From the NCBI GenBank assembly GCA_024516035.1, contig CM044957.1, forward strand, positions 3,321,017 to 3,385,016: a stretch of 64,000 nucleotides of DNA. The letters run 5' to 3'. The translations under genes and the position numbers were made by a program. This stretch comes from Bactericera cockerelli (Eukaryota > Arthropoda > Insecta > Hemiptera > Triozidae). A model generated the notes under the pieces. That model ran no database searches and was not told where the DNA came from. It saw only the letters and a program-made list of their open reading frames with translations. Shown here one piece after another: positions 23,865-61,395 of this stretch. Every line of letters starts with the position of its first letter. Positions within the stretch are counted from its first letter, which is position 1.

Positions 23865-24704
23865 GTAAATAAATAGATTGTACTTTTAATAGGACAAACT
23901 TTTCAAGTAACTCATTTAGTTTTTGTTTCAGGTGATAGTGATATTAACAACTTAATCACCACACCAAATATCTGTGTCTGCCTCATCCAACTATGATAAC
24001 CCATGTGGGATCTCAAGCTCTTGCATGAACTTCATAACTGATACTCCATTTGAAATCACTAGACATTGTTCATTCATATAGGCCCTTAAAATAGGATCTC
24101 ATCCTTTTCAGAGCCATCAGCAAACTACCTTCTTATCAATGCAGATGTCAGTTAAATATCACTATTTGATACCTCAATAACAATGGAAATGCATGGCCTG
24201 GTGGTGTACACCAAACAAATTATCTGTGGCCTCTTTGAGAAAACATCTCAATTGGGGGTTCATGGAGGTTAACAGGCTTTTTTTTCAGCTACAGCTTCTA
24301 TGAATGTCAATTTTTTTGAAATGCCAGATATTATCTTAGGGTGAACCAAGCTATGTGATTAATATCTTGGATTATATATTTAATCATCCCCCTACCACAG
24401 AAGTTATACTTGGTAGCTTATTGTTATTATTGTGGTTATACATCTATTTGATGTAATCAATCTACACTCTATATTCTCCATAAAAAAAAATTGATAAAAA
24501 TATCAAATTTGTACCTAAAAATAAAATGAAAAATTAATCCTTTTTTCAGGGACCTCCAGATTCCATGTGAGAGATATAGGACAGACTGTGTTAGGACAAA
24601 AGACTCCAGATGAAAATAAGTCATTGCAACAATGCAGATTTATCATTGGGGATTACATGGATGTGAAAATCTTGACACCCAAACGGAATATGAGAATGTA
24701 CTAA
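23594..24704 (+). CDS. SAP18: Histone deacetylase complex subunit SAP18, two coding exons
   Basis: The spliced product is 141 aa: exon 23594-23864, intron 23865-24549 (gtaaat...ttttcag), exon 24550-24704 with TAA at 24702. It has the SAP18 landmarks DREKTCPLLLRVF (about residues 18-30) and LQIYTWMDATLRELT, then NPEAQQRG. The second exon gives FHVRDIGQTVLG and FIIGDYMDVKILTP. Family knowledge: SAP18 has a ubiquitin-like fold, bridges the Sin3-HDAC repressor and is part of the ASAP complex at exon junctions, acting in the nucleus. The length is close to the usual 140-155 aa. The N-terminus is short but begins at a good ATG, and no upstream in-frame coding exon is needed. The intron phase keeps the Gly codon split G|GG. 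The gene converges on NDUFAF4, about 1.5 kb away. Confidence 0.93.
24550..24704 (+). CDS. SAP18: SAP18 coding exon 2
   Basis: It follows the acceptor ttttttcag and encodes the C-terminal 51 residues, ending RNMRMY then TAA. Confidence 0.92.
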
Positions 24705-26199
24705 ATGTGTGTTTTATATGTTAACAATTTGAGAAATGTCTTTCTCACAAATGATTTTTATACACGTTTTTTGACAAAAACTTCAGTAACAAGATTCTTG
24801 CTATGAAAAACTGCTCTCTTGTGTGCATGTGTAATCAATGTACCTACTTGAAATTTGAGGCGTTTTAAGTTGAGAAAGCAAGAGTCCCAAAAGTGAAAAG
24901 AGCTCAGATAAAGACACAAGCTATTCTATTCAGCAACCAAACCTCTATGTAAGACCCACAGGTAACCATGGTGATTAGATTAATTTTCAATCTTCAGTAA
25001 TGTATCTAAAATGCACTAACAGACCTAGTAAAAAAAATCAATATTCAGTAGACTTTGACGTAGTTTCTGGCAAACTTTCAACCTACTATGTATTTCAGAC
25101 ATTTAGTAAATGAAAATCTGTCTAAAACTCAACTCTAATCAAATCAATTGAATACCCACAACCCTGATTTCTATCCAGGTTGACTCACAAAGCAGAATTT
25201 TCAAATTTTGCAAACGGGTCTAGAAAAATAAACATAAATTTGTGAGGCAAGTTGAAAGAGAAATAATTGCAAATTCCAGGGCATTCACGAACTACCCTAA
25301 TTTAAAATAATTTCACTGGCTAAGACCTGGATTCGTTGGTATTTGATAATGTTTTGTTTGTTAATATGATTCATAATCTTAAATCAGGAATATCTTCTCA
25401 ATGTAAGAACTAAAGAATTGGAAAAAAGGATACTTTTTTTCCTATTAGAAATTCAGAAAATACTGGAACTTGTATATTATTTTGTATTTACCAAAACTAG
25501 TGCATAACTCGTAAAAATTCATAATGTATTTGTGTTTTTCTACACAGTTAACATAAAATTGTTGGTCATGTAAAGTTCACTGAAAATTTTGAACATAATA
25601 CATAAAATTTCAATTTTGAAAACAAAAAAAATATTGTTGTAGTTATTTTTAAAAACCTATATGATTAATATTAGGTTTAGGCATAAGATTTTATACATAC
25701 TTGGATTTAACTTTTTTAGACAGAAGAGGACCTACTGCACAGTCATATTAGGTCTTCTTAGTTAAATAATTATGTTGTAGGTGTACTTACTAAATGACTA
25801 AACCAAGATTTGATTACAGTTTAGCTTCCTTCAATGGTTTGGGTTGGGTTTAAAATTCCTTACAATAGTTTAAACAAAAAAAAATTAACCTAGGAAATGG
25901 TTAATAAATTATGTAAAGAAAGATATAATTTATGGCATTTGATGACTACAGTGATCTGAAAACTCAAGATATAAAAGACAATCATCACTGCTGCAGCAGC
26001 TAATCAATCAAGACTACAAGCTACTCACATCACCTCAGCCTGAGTGGAGCAGGAACACAAGCACAGCATAAATTGCCAGGCTTCCAAAATAATACTAGTG
26101 AAGAAGATTGAGGCACTAAACTCATATTTCTCTAGTAAACTATGAAATGTTGCCCATGAACTGGGTTTAGAAATCTATGCACATAATATGTCATCTCTA
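24705..26199. other. Intergenic spacer between convergent SAP18 and NDUFAF4
   Basis: This 1.5-kb AT-rich spacer must hold both 3' UTRs. No ORF or repeat family was recognised apart from a short 5S-SINE body trace near 26035-26055. Confidence 0.5.
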
Positions 26200-26573
26200 T
26201 TAAGTGGTTTTCTTTTTCTTTCTACTGCCTACTTTTTTATAATGATCATCTTCTTCAACTTCATAACTATATTCTTCCTCATGGGACTTGGCAGTTTTAG
26301 CCTCTTTATTATCATCGGCTATGTGACTAGACTTTGTAACATCAGCAGTTCCACCTTGCAAATCGTCTCCTTCAGCTCTCTGTTTACCCATTAATTCTTC
26401 ATAATCTTTGTCATTTTTATTGAAAGTCTCAGCAATTTTCAAGATAGTTTGCTTGGACATATATTCTTGTACTTTTGCAAATGATGACATTTTTTCTCTC
26501 GCTAGCAACCTTTGACTGGTTTCTTCTGCTGTTGTTTCTACTTTGAACAACCTAAAGTACAATATCAATGATT
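26200..26573 (-). CDS. NDUFAF4: NDUFAF4 coding exon 3
   Basis: The acceptor is ctttttcag. The first residues (ESLILYFRLFKVE) complete the conserved C-terminal helix, followed by a charged tail of about 105 residues and TAA at 26200-26202. Confidence 0.87.
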
Positions 26574-29500
26574 CTGAAAAAGAAAAGGAAAAAATAATTA
26601 CATGAAATTAATCTACTCAAGTATTGAGATTGTGGGGTTGCAATAATTTACTGATATCACTGAAACCTCATTCACTGGATTATCAAATGAAGACTTATTA
26701 TTTGTTTCACAGCTTGGGGTTTCAAAGTATAATTTCAGCAGAGGTTCTTGATATTTTTTTTATTAATACAATTCTAAGATAATATTAAATTTCATTTAAA
26801 AATCCTAGTCAATAAAACTCACAATGATAGTTTAAAATTTCTTTTTATTGATAAAACTTCACCATTAGGCTCCAACCACTCCACTGAAAAAAGCCATTGA
26901 GTAAATCTATGGACAGTATTATTAACACCAAATTTCATCAAAGTCAAAAGTTAGCTTGGTATATCAGAAACAGAATAAAATTAGATAATTATAAGATAGG
27001 GATTGGAAATTGAAAACCTTCTTATTAGATAATTATAAGATAGGGATTGGAAATTGAAAACCTTCTTTTGTTAAAAACAAAATTAAGGCCAAATTGTAAA
27101 TTAGGATTACACGAAAGATAAGATCATCCCTCAAGTTGGCCTTTCCACAAATCACAGTGCACAATATCTTGTATTAGAAATGGTCATCCCTTGTCTTCTT
27201 TCTAATCTTAGATTATAATTTGACCCTTCTAAGTATAAAAAGTAATATTATTATATTGTTACTAGGTATACCAAAGGCTTTGCAGGTTGAGGTTCAAGTC
27301 ATTCATAATGTTAATGGTCAAAATGTTTAGCACTGTTTCAATTGAAAGGTTTTTTATATATATAAAAAAACATTAATACCTTTTTAACACAGAGAAACTG
27401 CCTACTAAAAATACTCACCAACTAGCTTCACATCTAAGCTATATCTATCAGCAAGTGCTTGAGGTGTATTTTCCATGGGATCATTCATATGATCAGAAAG
27501 CATATCTATGACTTGAGCCAAACTGTATTTGCCCTTTGGTACCACAATTGGTTCCGTATGACCATACTTCATTTCAGGGACATTTCCTTTCTCCTTTGGC
27601 AATTTACTGTTGAGAAGTTTCTCCTTCTCGTCATCATTAGTGAAAGACTTGTGGAGTGACTTGACATAGACTTGCTTCAGATTTTCATCTAACCCTGTAT
27701 TTTTTCTCATTAATTCTTCTCTCACTTTAGGATCTGAAATGAGATGAAAAATAATTAGAAATATCTTGTAGGTGAGATATATCCTTTACGCTTTATTGGG
27801 TTGCATTAAATCCAGTAGATTTTCAATGACTGTGTTAATAACCTTATTCAAATAAAGGACACATCAAATGAAAATACAACAAAAAATACAAAAATAAACA
27901 TGTAAGAAGTCCTTTCTGACATCAGCGGTTTTAAACATGAGTGTAAGCATGATGCTTTGCAGCTTATTAGAGTAAACATAATATCTCTTTCTTTGTATTG
28001 GCTTTATTCACACCTCGGCTGAGGTGTTTGATATCAAGACATTTTATATTATTATTATGATTAATAATCATCATGACAGTTATTTATACCAACCTAAACA
28101 TGTTTGGCTAGAGTCCCTTTATTCCAGCAGTTTTTTAGTGACCTTATTATGAAAAAATCTCAAATATGCTGGGTGGGATCTAAACCAATGGATACATAGA
28201 TTACCAAACTAGCACTTTAACCACTCCAACCCAGTGGCGGCTCCTGACTTCCAGACTAGGTGAAGACAAATTATACCCAGAAGTATTGAAAAAATAAAAT
28301 TATTAATTTATCAGATTTTAGTTCTTATGGTCTCATAAACACAGCCCATTGTAAGTTATGGCTGTTTCCCTGCAGAGCATGGTTTTCTCTCATACCAGTT
28401 TTGCATCATATAAGTTTTTATAGGTACTTTTTTTGGAGAACACTTGGTACTTAATAAATAAACAAGGCCAGCAGAACAATTTGTCAGCACTTGAGCTGTT
28501 ACACAGCCATTCATTTTTCATAAGCCATTCAGGTTTGAACTGTATGGCTGTGGGGCAGGCATTTGCTTTACTTTTTTAGTGGTGGTTATAGTAATTGGAG
28601 AAATTGGACATCCAGTAATCATAATATCTTTCTTATCCTCATTACTTCTTAATCTGAATGGGGTTACTTTTAATGTTTGAACCCCATGATTTTGTGGGAA
28701 TCTCATTGTTTCTTTGAAATATTGTTATTAATTATTCATCTTAATAAAAAATATTAACTAAAAGTTGGTAGGTAAAAAGGAATTAAAAAAAAATATTAGG
28801 ATTATACCTCAGTAGATAGGTAGGTACAATATTTTAAAGAGGGGTTAGAACTGGGAAGGAAAGAAAGTTAGTTGAAGACTAAAAATTACAATCCAAATCT
28901 GGAAGAAAATCCACCACCAGATTACAAAATAAATCTAAGAAAGATACTTACTACAAATATAAAATCAGCTTAAATTTGTGTTACCATTGATGTTTAAATG
29001 ACTATTTATGAAAAACACAGATATTGCCTTATAATTTTAAGTACTTCACTGGAAGCTGTGTGCTTAGCTACCTGCAATCTGCATAATTATAATGTTATTT
29101 CTGACACTGAAAGAAGTACATAGCTACTTCATATTCAACTTATTATGAAAAGCACAGGTCAGATCAGGTAGGAATACTGGGAAATAACTTTATTAACTAG
29201 TTACACCAATTAAAAGTCACTTGATTACCGTTGAAAAGATTTCAAAATAATCTAATAAAATTTAAAAAGTGCGCGACAAGTTTTGTTTACATTCTAAAGA
29301 TAAGAGATACAATGTTGCCAAGTTAATTTCATAGCTAAATTTCTACAAACTTCAAGAGCTATATTTTAAATTTAAAGAAATCCCTCAAATCATGTAAGAC
29401 GTATTTATTTATTTAAAAAAATAATACTACACCGCCTGAACAGAATTTTCTCTTGAGAATTTCATTTCAACACGTCTAATTTCATGATTTTTTTTAAAGT

Positions 29501-30511
29501 GGTTCCATAGTCAGGATCTTAAACAGGACCACCATTGTCCCTATAAAAAATTCTTGGAACAACTAGGTACCAGATTATTTTATTTGGCTCAATTTCGGTA
29601 CCTACATTAAATAATTATTTCCGAGATTTGACTTCAATCGAGATGTCCTTTTTAAGACTATAGTTGACAAGATACATAAATAGTTAAAATTTATTGGTAT
29701 CGGCTATCGTTTAGGAACTATGTACAAAACTAGAACCCAAAAAATGAGAAATAATATCCAAAATTCCTGACACAAAATCCTGTTTTCCTAACGCCTACGA
29801 TATTATTATTATTATTTTTAATATTACAAGATTGTGCTAGATATGGGAGGCTAAATCATTGACTGGTTTCCTAGGTCTGGCATAATGCTACTGGCAACAA
29901 TGTTAATATCAAAAACACATGACATCTCACATGGTATGTGGCTTCGTGACATTTCGTATGAGGTCGTGTAGATAATGTAAACTGAATACAACTGAAGACT
30001 GTCCTCAGTAGCATATTACATAGATATAGTTCTTGCCTAATATTTCATGATACCTACTTGGAAATACTCAACTCTGATTGGTTGATTCAAGGACAAGTGA
30101 AGACAATTTCGAATTGTCTTCACATTTGGTGTTCTCCTTGGAAAGTAACATGAAATGTTAAGCAGCATTGATCTATTTTACACAAAGCTTACTCTTTTTT
30201 TTTTTTTTTTTTTTTTTTTCTTTGAGTTGGATCAATTGTGCCATGTTCAAGGCATTATGAGTTGTGTTTTCACTGTTCAAAATTAGGTGAAAATGTCTTC
30301 AGTGTCTTCACCCGACGAGCCGCCACTGCTCCAACCAACAAAGCATAATCTTACCTGTGCTTAGTGATTCCAATATTTCAACGGTAGACGGGTGCTTTGG
30401 TGCAACAGGTAATTTTTCTTGCTCTATAAATCTCTGAGCTCTGTTTTCCACATTAAACCTCCTTGTTTTACGAATGAGCTTTCTGCCAGCACTGGATGCA
30501 ATGTTACCCAT
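26200..30511 (-). CDS. NDUFAF4: Complex I assembly factor NDUFAF4, three coding exons
   Basis: The exons on minus are 30511-30355, 27733-27419 and 26573-26200. Both introns are GT-AG in phase 1 and the product is 281 aa. Recognised blocks are FNVENRAQRFIEQEK then VAPKHPST in exon 1, VPKGKYSLAQVIDML and YSLDVKLV in exon 2, and ESLILYFRLFKVE at the start of exon 3. These follow the order of the NDUFAF4 family. Family knowledge: it is a mitochondrial assembly factor for NADH:ubiquinone oxidoreductase, working with NDUFAF3. The N-terminus MGNIASS fits an N-myristoylation site, as reported for the human protein. Vertebrate proteins are about 175 aa. This one is longer mainly because of a charged, low-complexity C-terminal tail ending GSRKKKKTT. 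Intron 1 holds a hAT element 18 bp from the donor duplication site. Confidence 0.9.
26972..27065. repeat. Direct duplication of 43 bp in NDUFAF4 intron 2
   Basis: The segment attagataattataagatag...ccttct occurs twice back to back. A diverged copy of the agggccgaattat MITE (27086-27228) lies immediately after it. Confidence 0.75.
27419..27733 (-). CDS. NDUFAF4: NDUFAF4 coding exon 2
   Basis: The acceptor is catttcag and the donor gttg|gtgagt. The exon is 315 nt and keeps phase 1. It carries the conserved VVPKGKYSLAQ block. Confidence 0.88.
28090..28231 (-). mobile_element. tRNA-derived SINE split by the hAT insertion
   Basis: Reverse copy of the cactggtagtcaagtggttaa family. Its first few bases (ttggttggag on minus) now lie at 30329-30342, beyond the hAT element, which shows the SINE was there first. 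Confidence 0.65.
28232..30328. mobile_element. hAT element, 2097 bp, in NDUFAF4 intron 1
   Basis: The ends are inverted repeats (CAGTGGCGGCTC on both sides) and both are followed inward by ggtgaagaca. The 8-bp duplication ctccaacc flanks it exactly (28224-28231 and 30329-30336). No transposase was found. It contains a T run (30190-30219) and one small ORF on minus (28518-28706). Confidence 0.88.
28518..28706 (-). CDS. 62-aa ORF of unknown function carried inside the hAT element
   Basis: It starts at ATG 28706 in good insect context (aaacaatga) and ends at 28518. The residue mix looks like real protein rather than repeat translation. It begins MRFPQNHGVQTLKVTPFRLR and ends QPYSSNLNGL. I do not recognise it. 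It is not part of NDUFAF4, whose exons splice cleanly without it. It could be a captured host exon, a residue of the element's own protein or chance. There is no signal peptide or membrane span. Confidence 0.3.
   Translation of the reverse strand: MRFPQNHGVQTLKVTPFRLRSNEDKKDIMITGCPISPITITTTKKVKQMPAPQPYSSNLNGL
30355..30511 (-). CDS. NDUFAF4: NDUFAF4 coding exon 1
   Basis: It runs from ATG at 30511 to donor acag|gtaag and encodes residues 1-52 plus one base. Confidence 0.88.
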
Positions 30512-30539
30512 GATTTCACAGTGACAAGTGATTTCAATT

Positions 30540-31620
30540 AATGTGATGTTTTTTTTATTAACTCCATGAAGTTCACTCTTACATCCTTCTTATTTGTTTC
30601 TGAAAATAAATTTAAATTTGGCATTGAAGCAGACCTTGAATTGAACAAGTGTCTTGAAATGAGAAGTGGATTAATAATCATGTTACTCTGCTGATTTTAG
30701 ATTGAAATATTGAATTGAGTGGTTTATGTGGATAGCTTTTCTAATTGATTTTTTGATAAAGCAATATTCATGAACATGGTTTATCTAATCAAAACCAGGG
30801 ATATAGTTTTTTTAACATTAAATGCTGCTTTCGACTGAGAGTAATACCTTGTGACCTAGGACAGTAAAGATTATATCAAGCAATTTTTATTAGATCATAT
30901 CACAAAGGGGGTTCTACCCTTCATTTGTTGGAAACTCACAAACCAACCACTCAAATTAACCTCACCCAGCTTGAGTAAGGCTAGGAATATCATCTCAAAG
31001 ATTTTTTTTTTTAATTTGGGTTTAATGTTGCTTTCAACTACATGGTCATATCACCTCGGGTCACAAGGATTAAAATTTGAATGGTCACTTAACCTTGATG
31101 AACATTACTTTTTCAGTGACAGAAAGAAAACTCGAGTATTCAATGTGCCATTGACACTGGCTACTGAAAGTTTAACCAGTTAATTATGAGTAAAATCTCC
31201 ATTGAAAGGTAAAAATGTGTTGTTGAAACCTACTTTGTACATAAAATACAATACTTTCCCTATTTACAGGATAAGGGTAAGTATAAAACACCAGCCCCAA
31301 CCAACAATTGGTTTCCATTTCCATAACTAATCCATTCACTCTGCTTTCTAAGAAAATCTAAAATTTAAGGAACCTTACTGAACTTAAGGAACTGACCTCA
31401 GAGATTGTTGATGGCTCATTTTCATTATTTAAAGCTCAGAAATCATTTCTAAAAATTATGCAATATTTTTGTCATACAAAAATTTCAAAACTGCAATAAT
31501 AAAATTAATTCAAATTTTCGCGGTAGCAGCGAGAGGACCGGCCTTGAGTTCTAATTTGACTCCAGCTTTTGAAACGTTGAATTTGAACAACGTTAAAAAA
31601 AAAACAATTGAATGTGTGCG
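30540..31620. other. Intergenic stretch with 5S-SINE fragments
   Basis: Reverse fragments of the 5S-SINE body are at about 30815-30995 and 31009-31172. Nothing coding was recognised. Confidence 0.5.
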
Positions 31621-31626
31621 TAAGTA

Positions 31627-31757
31627 AGGGCCGAATTATAAATCAGGATTAAAGTAACAGAAGCCAGACTGTTCTTCAAGTTGGGCTATAGTGTGCTTCG
31701 ACTTGAGAGAGAGTCTAGCTTATCCCTAATCTAAGCCTGTTTCATAATTCGGCCTTA
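31627..31757. mobile_element. Short palindromic MITE, about 131 bp
   Basis: The ends agggccgaattataaatcag and ctgtttcataattcggcctt are inverted repeats, and the middle carries gccagactgttcttcaagtt. Further copies are at 31842-31945, 32716-32874 and 33387-33735. The last has a SINE inserted near its left end. Confidence 0.75.
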
Positions 31758-32519
31758 AGGTTGGTTTTCAACTGCTTGCAACATTTTGTTTCGCAGCGTT
31801 TTCGCAACGTTTCAAGTTCCGTCCTTTCTTTTGGGGCCACATTATGAAACAAATCATAGCGCATCATAGCACAAGTTAAGGGATACTATGTCCAGTGGCG
31901 TCCACTCATAGATTAAATTTAATCCTGTTTTGTAATTCAGTCCTCAAATCCAATAACAAAAATAGAAGCATATGGGAAAAAATCATGCATTGGGTGGGAT
32001 TTGAACCAACGGATCAATAAATGGATCACCAGACTCGCGCTTAACCAGTACGATCAATCCATGTTTAAATGAAAAGCCTCTATGTGCATCTTTATAAGGT
32101 AGCTGTGCCTAGGAGCTGCTCTCGCATTACTTCAGGGAACTTTACCTTTAGTTTACACCCATGCCATTCTGGAAATGGAAAAAACTAATAAAAAAAACTC
32201 GTTGAAAATTTTCCGCTCCGACCGGGATTCGAACCCACAACCTCCGAGTCAGCAAGAATTAGATAGGTATGTACATATATGTTATGACCATAGTGTCAAC
32301 GGTTCAGCGGTGTACCTTAATATCATTGACACCGGATGTTACTACCTGTAGATTTTTAGAATGAGGGGAGAAAGAGAGAGAGAGATAGAAGGGGGGGGGG
32401 GGTTCCGCAAGGTGTATAAAAAACTGTGTGTATACGAAATTAATGAAAAAACAAAAAAAGAAATTGAAAACTTGGTTGAGTGGTAATAATTGAAGAAAGC
32501 ATTACGCTCAGACAATGAA

Positions 32520-32650
32520 TGACCTCAGTATAGCTTGATCGATACGGCGCGGCGGCGGACTTGTAACCTGGAGGTCGGTGGTTCAAGTCCCAGTTTCAGC
32601 GTGGATTAAGTAAAGCTAGTTTGAGTAGTTGTGACATCACGAAAGTGATT
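32520..32650 (+). mobile_element. tRNA-derived SINE copy (gacctcagtatagcttgat family)
   Basis: B-box ggttcaagtcc follows gcggacttgtaacctggagg. The body is like that of the copy at 3499. Confidence 0.65.
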
Positions 32651-33424
32651 AACACAAATAATATGATAACATTACGTATGTAGACAGTGCTGAAATGCAT
32701 CAATATTTTGACTGAGGACCTAATTATAAAATAGGATTATGGCAAAGATAAAACAGACCGTCCCTTATGTTAGAGTTTAACTTTAAACCAAGCTCAGCGC
32801 ATTGTACTCCGACGTGCGGGACGATCTGGCTTACCTCTGTTGTGATCCTGTTTTATAATTCGTCCCTTAACCTTCTTTGTCATGAGGACAAACTGCCTGC
32901 ATATCATGATAAACTCACTCAGCCTGAATGGAACCCTATCTTATCCATTATCAGGTTAGGTGAACGAGCTCTAGCTTGGTGGATGACCTATGGATGCGCA
33001 GTGCACGATTTCATCAAAATGCGGCTTGAGATAATAATGTGAATTGTGCGCATTGGACTTTTGTACCTGATGATTGTTTTGTAAACCCAGCGCCACCTCA
33101 TATTCCCCATTTGTATAACAGCGCGAGAGGGGAGTTTCATCCGGCAAGCTAGAGCTCATGTATTGTGCTGTCCAATACTTTGTAAGCCCCCTATGCCCGG
33201 AGAGCGCCCAGAATATTTTCATCATATCTGTGACTTCCGGACTTCCTGTGACGTTTAATCCTCGAGGGTCTGATCTAGATCTGGATTTTCCAACTAGAAT
33301 TTAATATGTAGAAACCAACTACCTACATAGATAGTTTAGATACTTTTCTGTTGCTTGAGTATAAAAGAGGACAGGAAATAAGTAGAGGCCGAATTATAAA
33401 TATAATAATAATCATAATAATACT

Positions 33425-33600
33425 CTAGTGGAAGGTTAAATCATTTTCTACCACCTAACTATCAGAGTCTTATTATTATGTGGTCGGAGGTCACAAACTC
33501 AAATTAGGAAAAATCCCTGTAATGGGTGGGATTCGAACCAACGGATCCCTACGCTACCTGGATTACCAGACTATTATCGTCTTAACCACTTGACTACCAA
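33425..33600 (-). mobile_element. tRNA-derived SINE inside a MITE
   Basis: Reverse copy of the cactggtagtcaagtggttaa family, lying within the MITE at 33387-33735. Confidence 0.65.
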
Positions 33601-33739
33601 TAAAACAGGATTAAAGTTAAGATGAGCCAGACTGTCCCTCAACTCGGGCTATAGTGCTCTGTGATTGGTTGAAACTCCGACTTGAGGGCGTGTCTGGCTT
33701 ATCTTAACTTTAATCCTGTTTTATAATTCGGCCCTAAAT

Positions 33740-36090
33740 GTACTGTCCTAAGCTTATGGCCAGGGGAGATGACACAATAATATAAAACGGGGTGATAAAT
33801 CTCTGACTAGCGCTAATCAACTGATTGGTGTTCTTTTCTTGTTAATCAATGAAATTATTAATTCTTTAACAATGCTAAATAGGTATTCTTATTCTTAAAA
33901 TAGAGAGGATAGCATGGATATTCGGAACTATTACCTGCTGATGAGAGCAAATAAGCTCGAAACAGCTGTCCAGGTATGTCCTGATATTCAAATGTACATC
34001 TAGTACTTCTCACATTTCTGTTTATACTGATTATTATTAAGGTTCGAAAAATGAAGGAGACGCTAAAGCGGAGACTGTTACTATTGTGTTCTTATTCGGC
34101 AGCATTGACTTGTTGGATAGCAATTGACAGTCTTTGGCGAAGAAAACTGTGCTGGGAGGAGGAAGGACTCTGATTGTCAAGTCTTTTCTGTATAGATAAA
34201 TATCATTTTAAAAAAAAATTGGGTAGGTCAAATTTTTGACGAATACAATACTTTCCTTATTAAGGAAAGTAAAAAAAAAAAACTGTGCTGGAAATAGCTG
34301 TTATGAAAATCCGGAACCGAAAGGACCCTGTCTACCGCACATAATTCATAGTCCTCTCCTGTGTCGGTAATTCTATGGACCATACCTAGTTTTGATACCT
34401 CTGTACGGAAAACAGGCATTTCAGAGTGTATTGTGTCGCAAATCTAGGAATTTCCCTACTACTTTTTACTTTCCTTATTTTCTGTGGTGATCGTTTTGGA
34501 AAACATTGCTTTTGTGCGAGAAAAATAAACTAAATGCAATCCGACATCTGTGAAATTTAACAAGAATTTACATTTGATTAAATCAAAAATTAAATTAATA
34601 AGTTTCAATTTTGTACGGTTTAGATCAGTTAGAATGTTTCATAAAAAACTAAGTATTGTTATCCATAATTTAAATTTAAAAAAAAAAAAATGATAATAAA
34701 AAGCACGGCAGTGCTCCGCTCCGCCAAGTCAAAAAAGACGTAATTGAAAATTTAATAATAGGTACTTGTAGGTAATTAAAAAATACAAAATAATAGGATC
34801 GTCCTAAGAAAGTGCATAATTATTAATTTTATTGTAATGTTTGAACGTCAACACAATATACGACAATGAACATTAAAAAAAACCCCGTATGAATATTTTC
34901 ATGAAATTCAAGATTTTCGCTGTGGCCAGAAAACTACTTTACCCTAATGTAGAAACCTCGCGCTTTCGCTAAACTCAATCTATTTTCGCTTCTAAATACG
35001 AATATGAAATAAAAATTGTTAAAAGTTAGCGGGAAGTGGGCGAAAGCAATAAAACAAAATACGTACATATAAACTCTGTTTCGTGTTAATATAGGCCGGT
35101 TGGCTGGCGCTACTTGACGAGCGCTCGCCTCCCGGCGACCTTGATACCTATGTATGTAGCCATGTACCTACAATATTTTTAACGTAGGTAAATAGCTCAT
35201 ACCGAAGAAAATAATAGCCTCCATATTTTGTGTCCTGAATTCTCGAAAGCAAGGTGTGGCGGCAGGTGTGGGAACTTCTCATCTTCCTTCCTGTGTCCAA
35301 GGTCACGAGCCGTAGGGACTACTAAGGATTACCTACTTAAAACTTTCACGAGCACACCCTATTTTACCTACCCACCTATCTACCTATCTAATAATAACAC
35401 CGAAGATATAAGGGTGTGAAAAACCGGGTGAATGGGTTCGTGTAAAGATATACTGCGGTGCTTGCTGGAACTTGGCCTGGGGCACTGTCATGCTCTCAGA
35501 TCTACATTAATAATTTTTTTCACTTTTCATTTTTTCATCAATTATTAAAAAATTATATCACATAACCATAGCCTAGCACATACTTAATAAGTACATTAGG
35601 CTATGGGATACTTATGATTTAAAATTTTGTCTTTGTATTTTTTGATATTTATATTCTTTTCATCCATTGTGAATAACAAAAAAAATTACTTTCTATTAAC
35701 TATAAGTTATAAGTTATAGGAAGTATTGCTTTTTTTAATCCGGGCGAAGCTAATGCCATTTATAGTAATTTTCTGTCAATTTATGTAGCTTATTTATTCA
35801 GTTACTCGAAAAACATGGTCTGCCAATTAACCTGATAAAAAAAGATTATTTTTTCGCACCTTATAAAATTTATATTACAATATCTAACATATTTACCCAC
35901 GACTAGAATTTGACACCATTGTAAAAATAATACACAAAAAAATAGAACAAAACGTACTGGATACCTGCCTATAAATCCTATAATCAGGCACCGTCATAAC
36001 ACCACACCTACCTAGGCAAGTCACCGCCATGGGGGTCTAGGTGAAAGTGTTGATGAGATGGACTTTATGAGGGCTGCTAGTTTCCGCGGG
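33740..36090. other. Intergenic region upstream of the esterase gene
   Basis: AT-rich and without ORFs of note. A hairpin of ccatagcctagcacatac / gtacattaggctatgg lies near 35566-35607. A short palindrome around ctttccttattaaggaaag is at 34251-34270. No further repeats were assigned. Confidence 0.5.
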
Positions 36091-36096
36091 TCAGTC
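36091..36096 (+). promoter_or_regulatory. Possible initiator (Inr) of the esterase gene
   Basis: The sequence tcagtc matches the arthropod initiator TCAGT and lies 23 bp before the start codon. No TATA box is evident at the right distance. This is weak evidence. Confidence 0.25.
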
Positions 36097-36113
36097 ACAA
36101 GTTAACCACCGTC

Positions 36114-61021
<24,908 letters not shown>

Positions 61022-61203
61022 CAGTGGCTGGACAGAGCGGCGAGCCAGACGGCGTCGAAAGTATCGCCTGTGGCGCCCCGCTGGGAGCCAGACGGTCTGG
61101 GTGGCGCACTACCGCCCCATGCCTGGCGGCACCATCTCACTACAGACCGGTTCTAGCTGGATACTCACCCTGTGATGGGCGACACGGAGACACGCTGGTA
61201 TCC

Positions 61204-61395
61204 GTGCACTGGTAGTCAAGTGGTTAACGCGCTAGTCTGGTAATCCAGGCAGCGTAGGGATCCGTTGGTTCAAATCCCACCCAGTGCATGAATTTTTCCT
61301 CATTAATTTGAGTTTGTGGCCACATAATAATAAGACTCTGAGGGTTAGGTGGTAGAAAATGTTTTGAGCATTAACCTCACCTGGTTACCTTCCAC
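61204..61395 (+). mobile_element. tRNA-derived SINE in the esterase 3' region
   Basis: Full head (cactggtagtcaagtggtta, ggttcaaatccc) and body. A reverse head fragment follows at 61400-61438. Poly(A) signals (aataaa) occur further on near 61866 and 62032. Confidence 0.75.
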
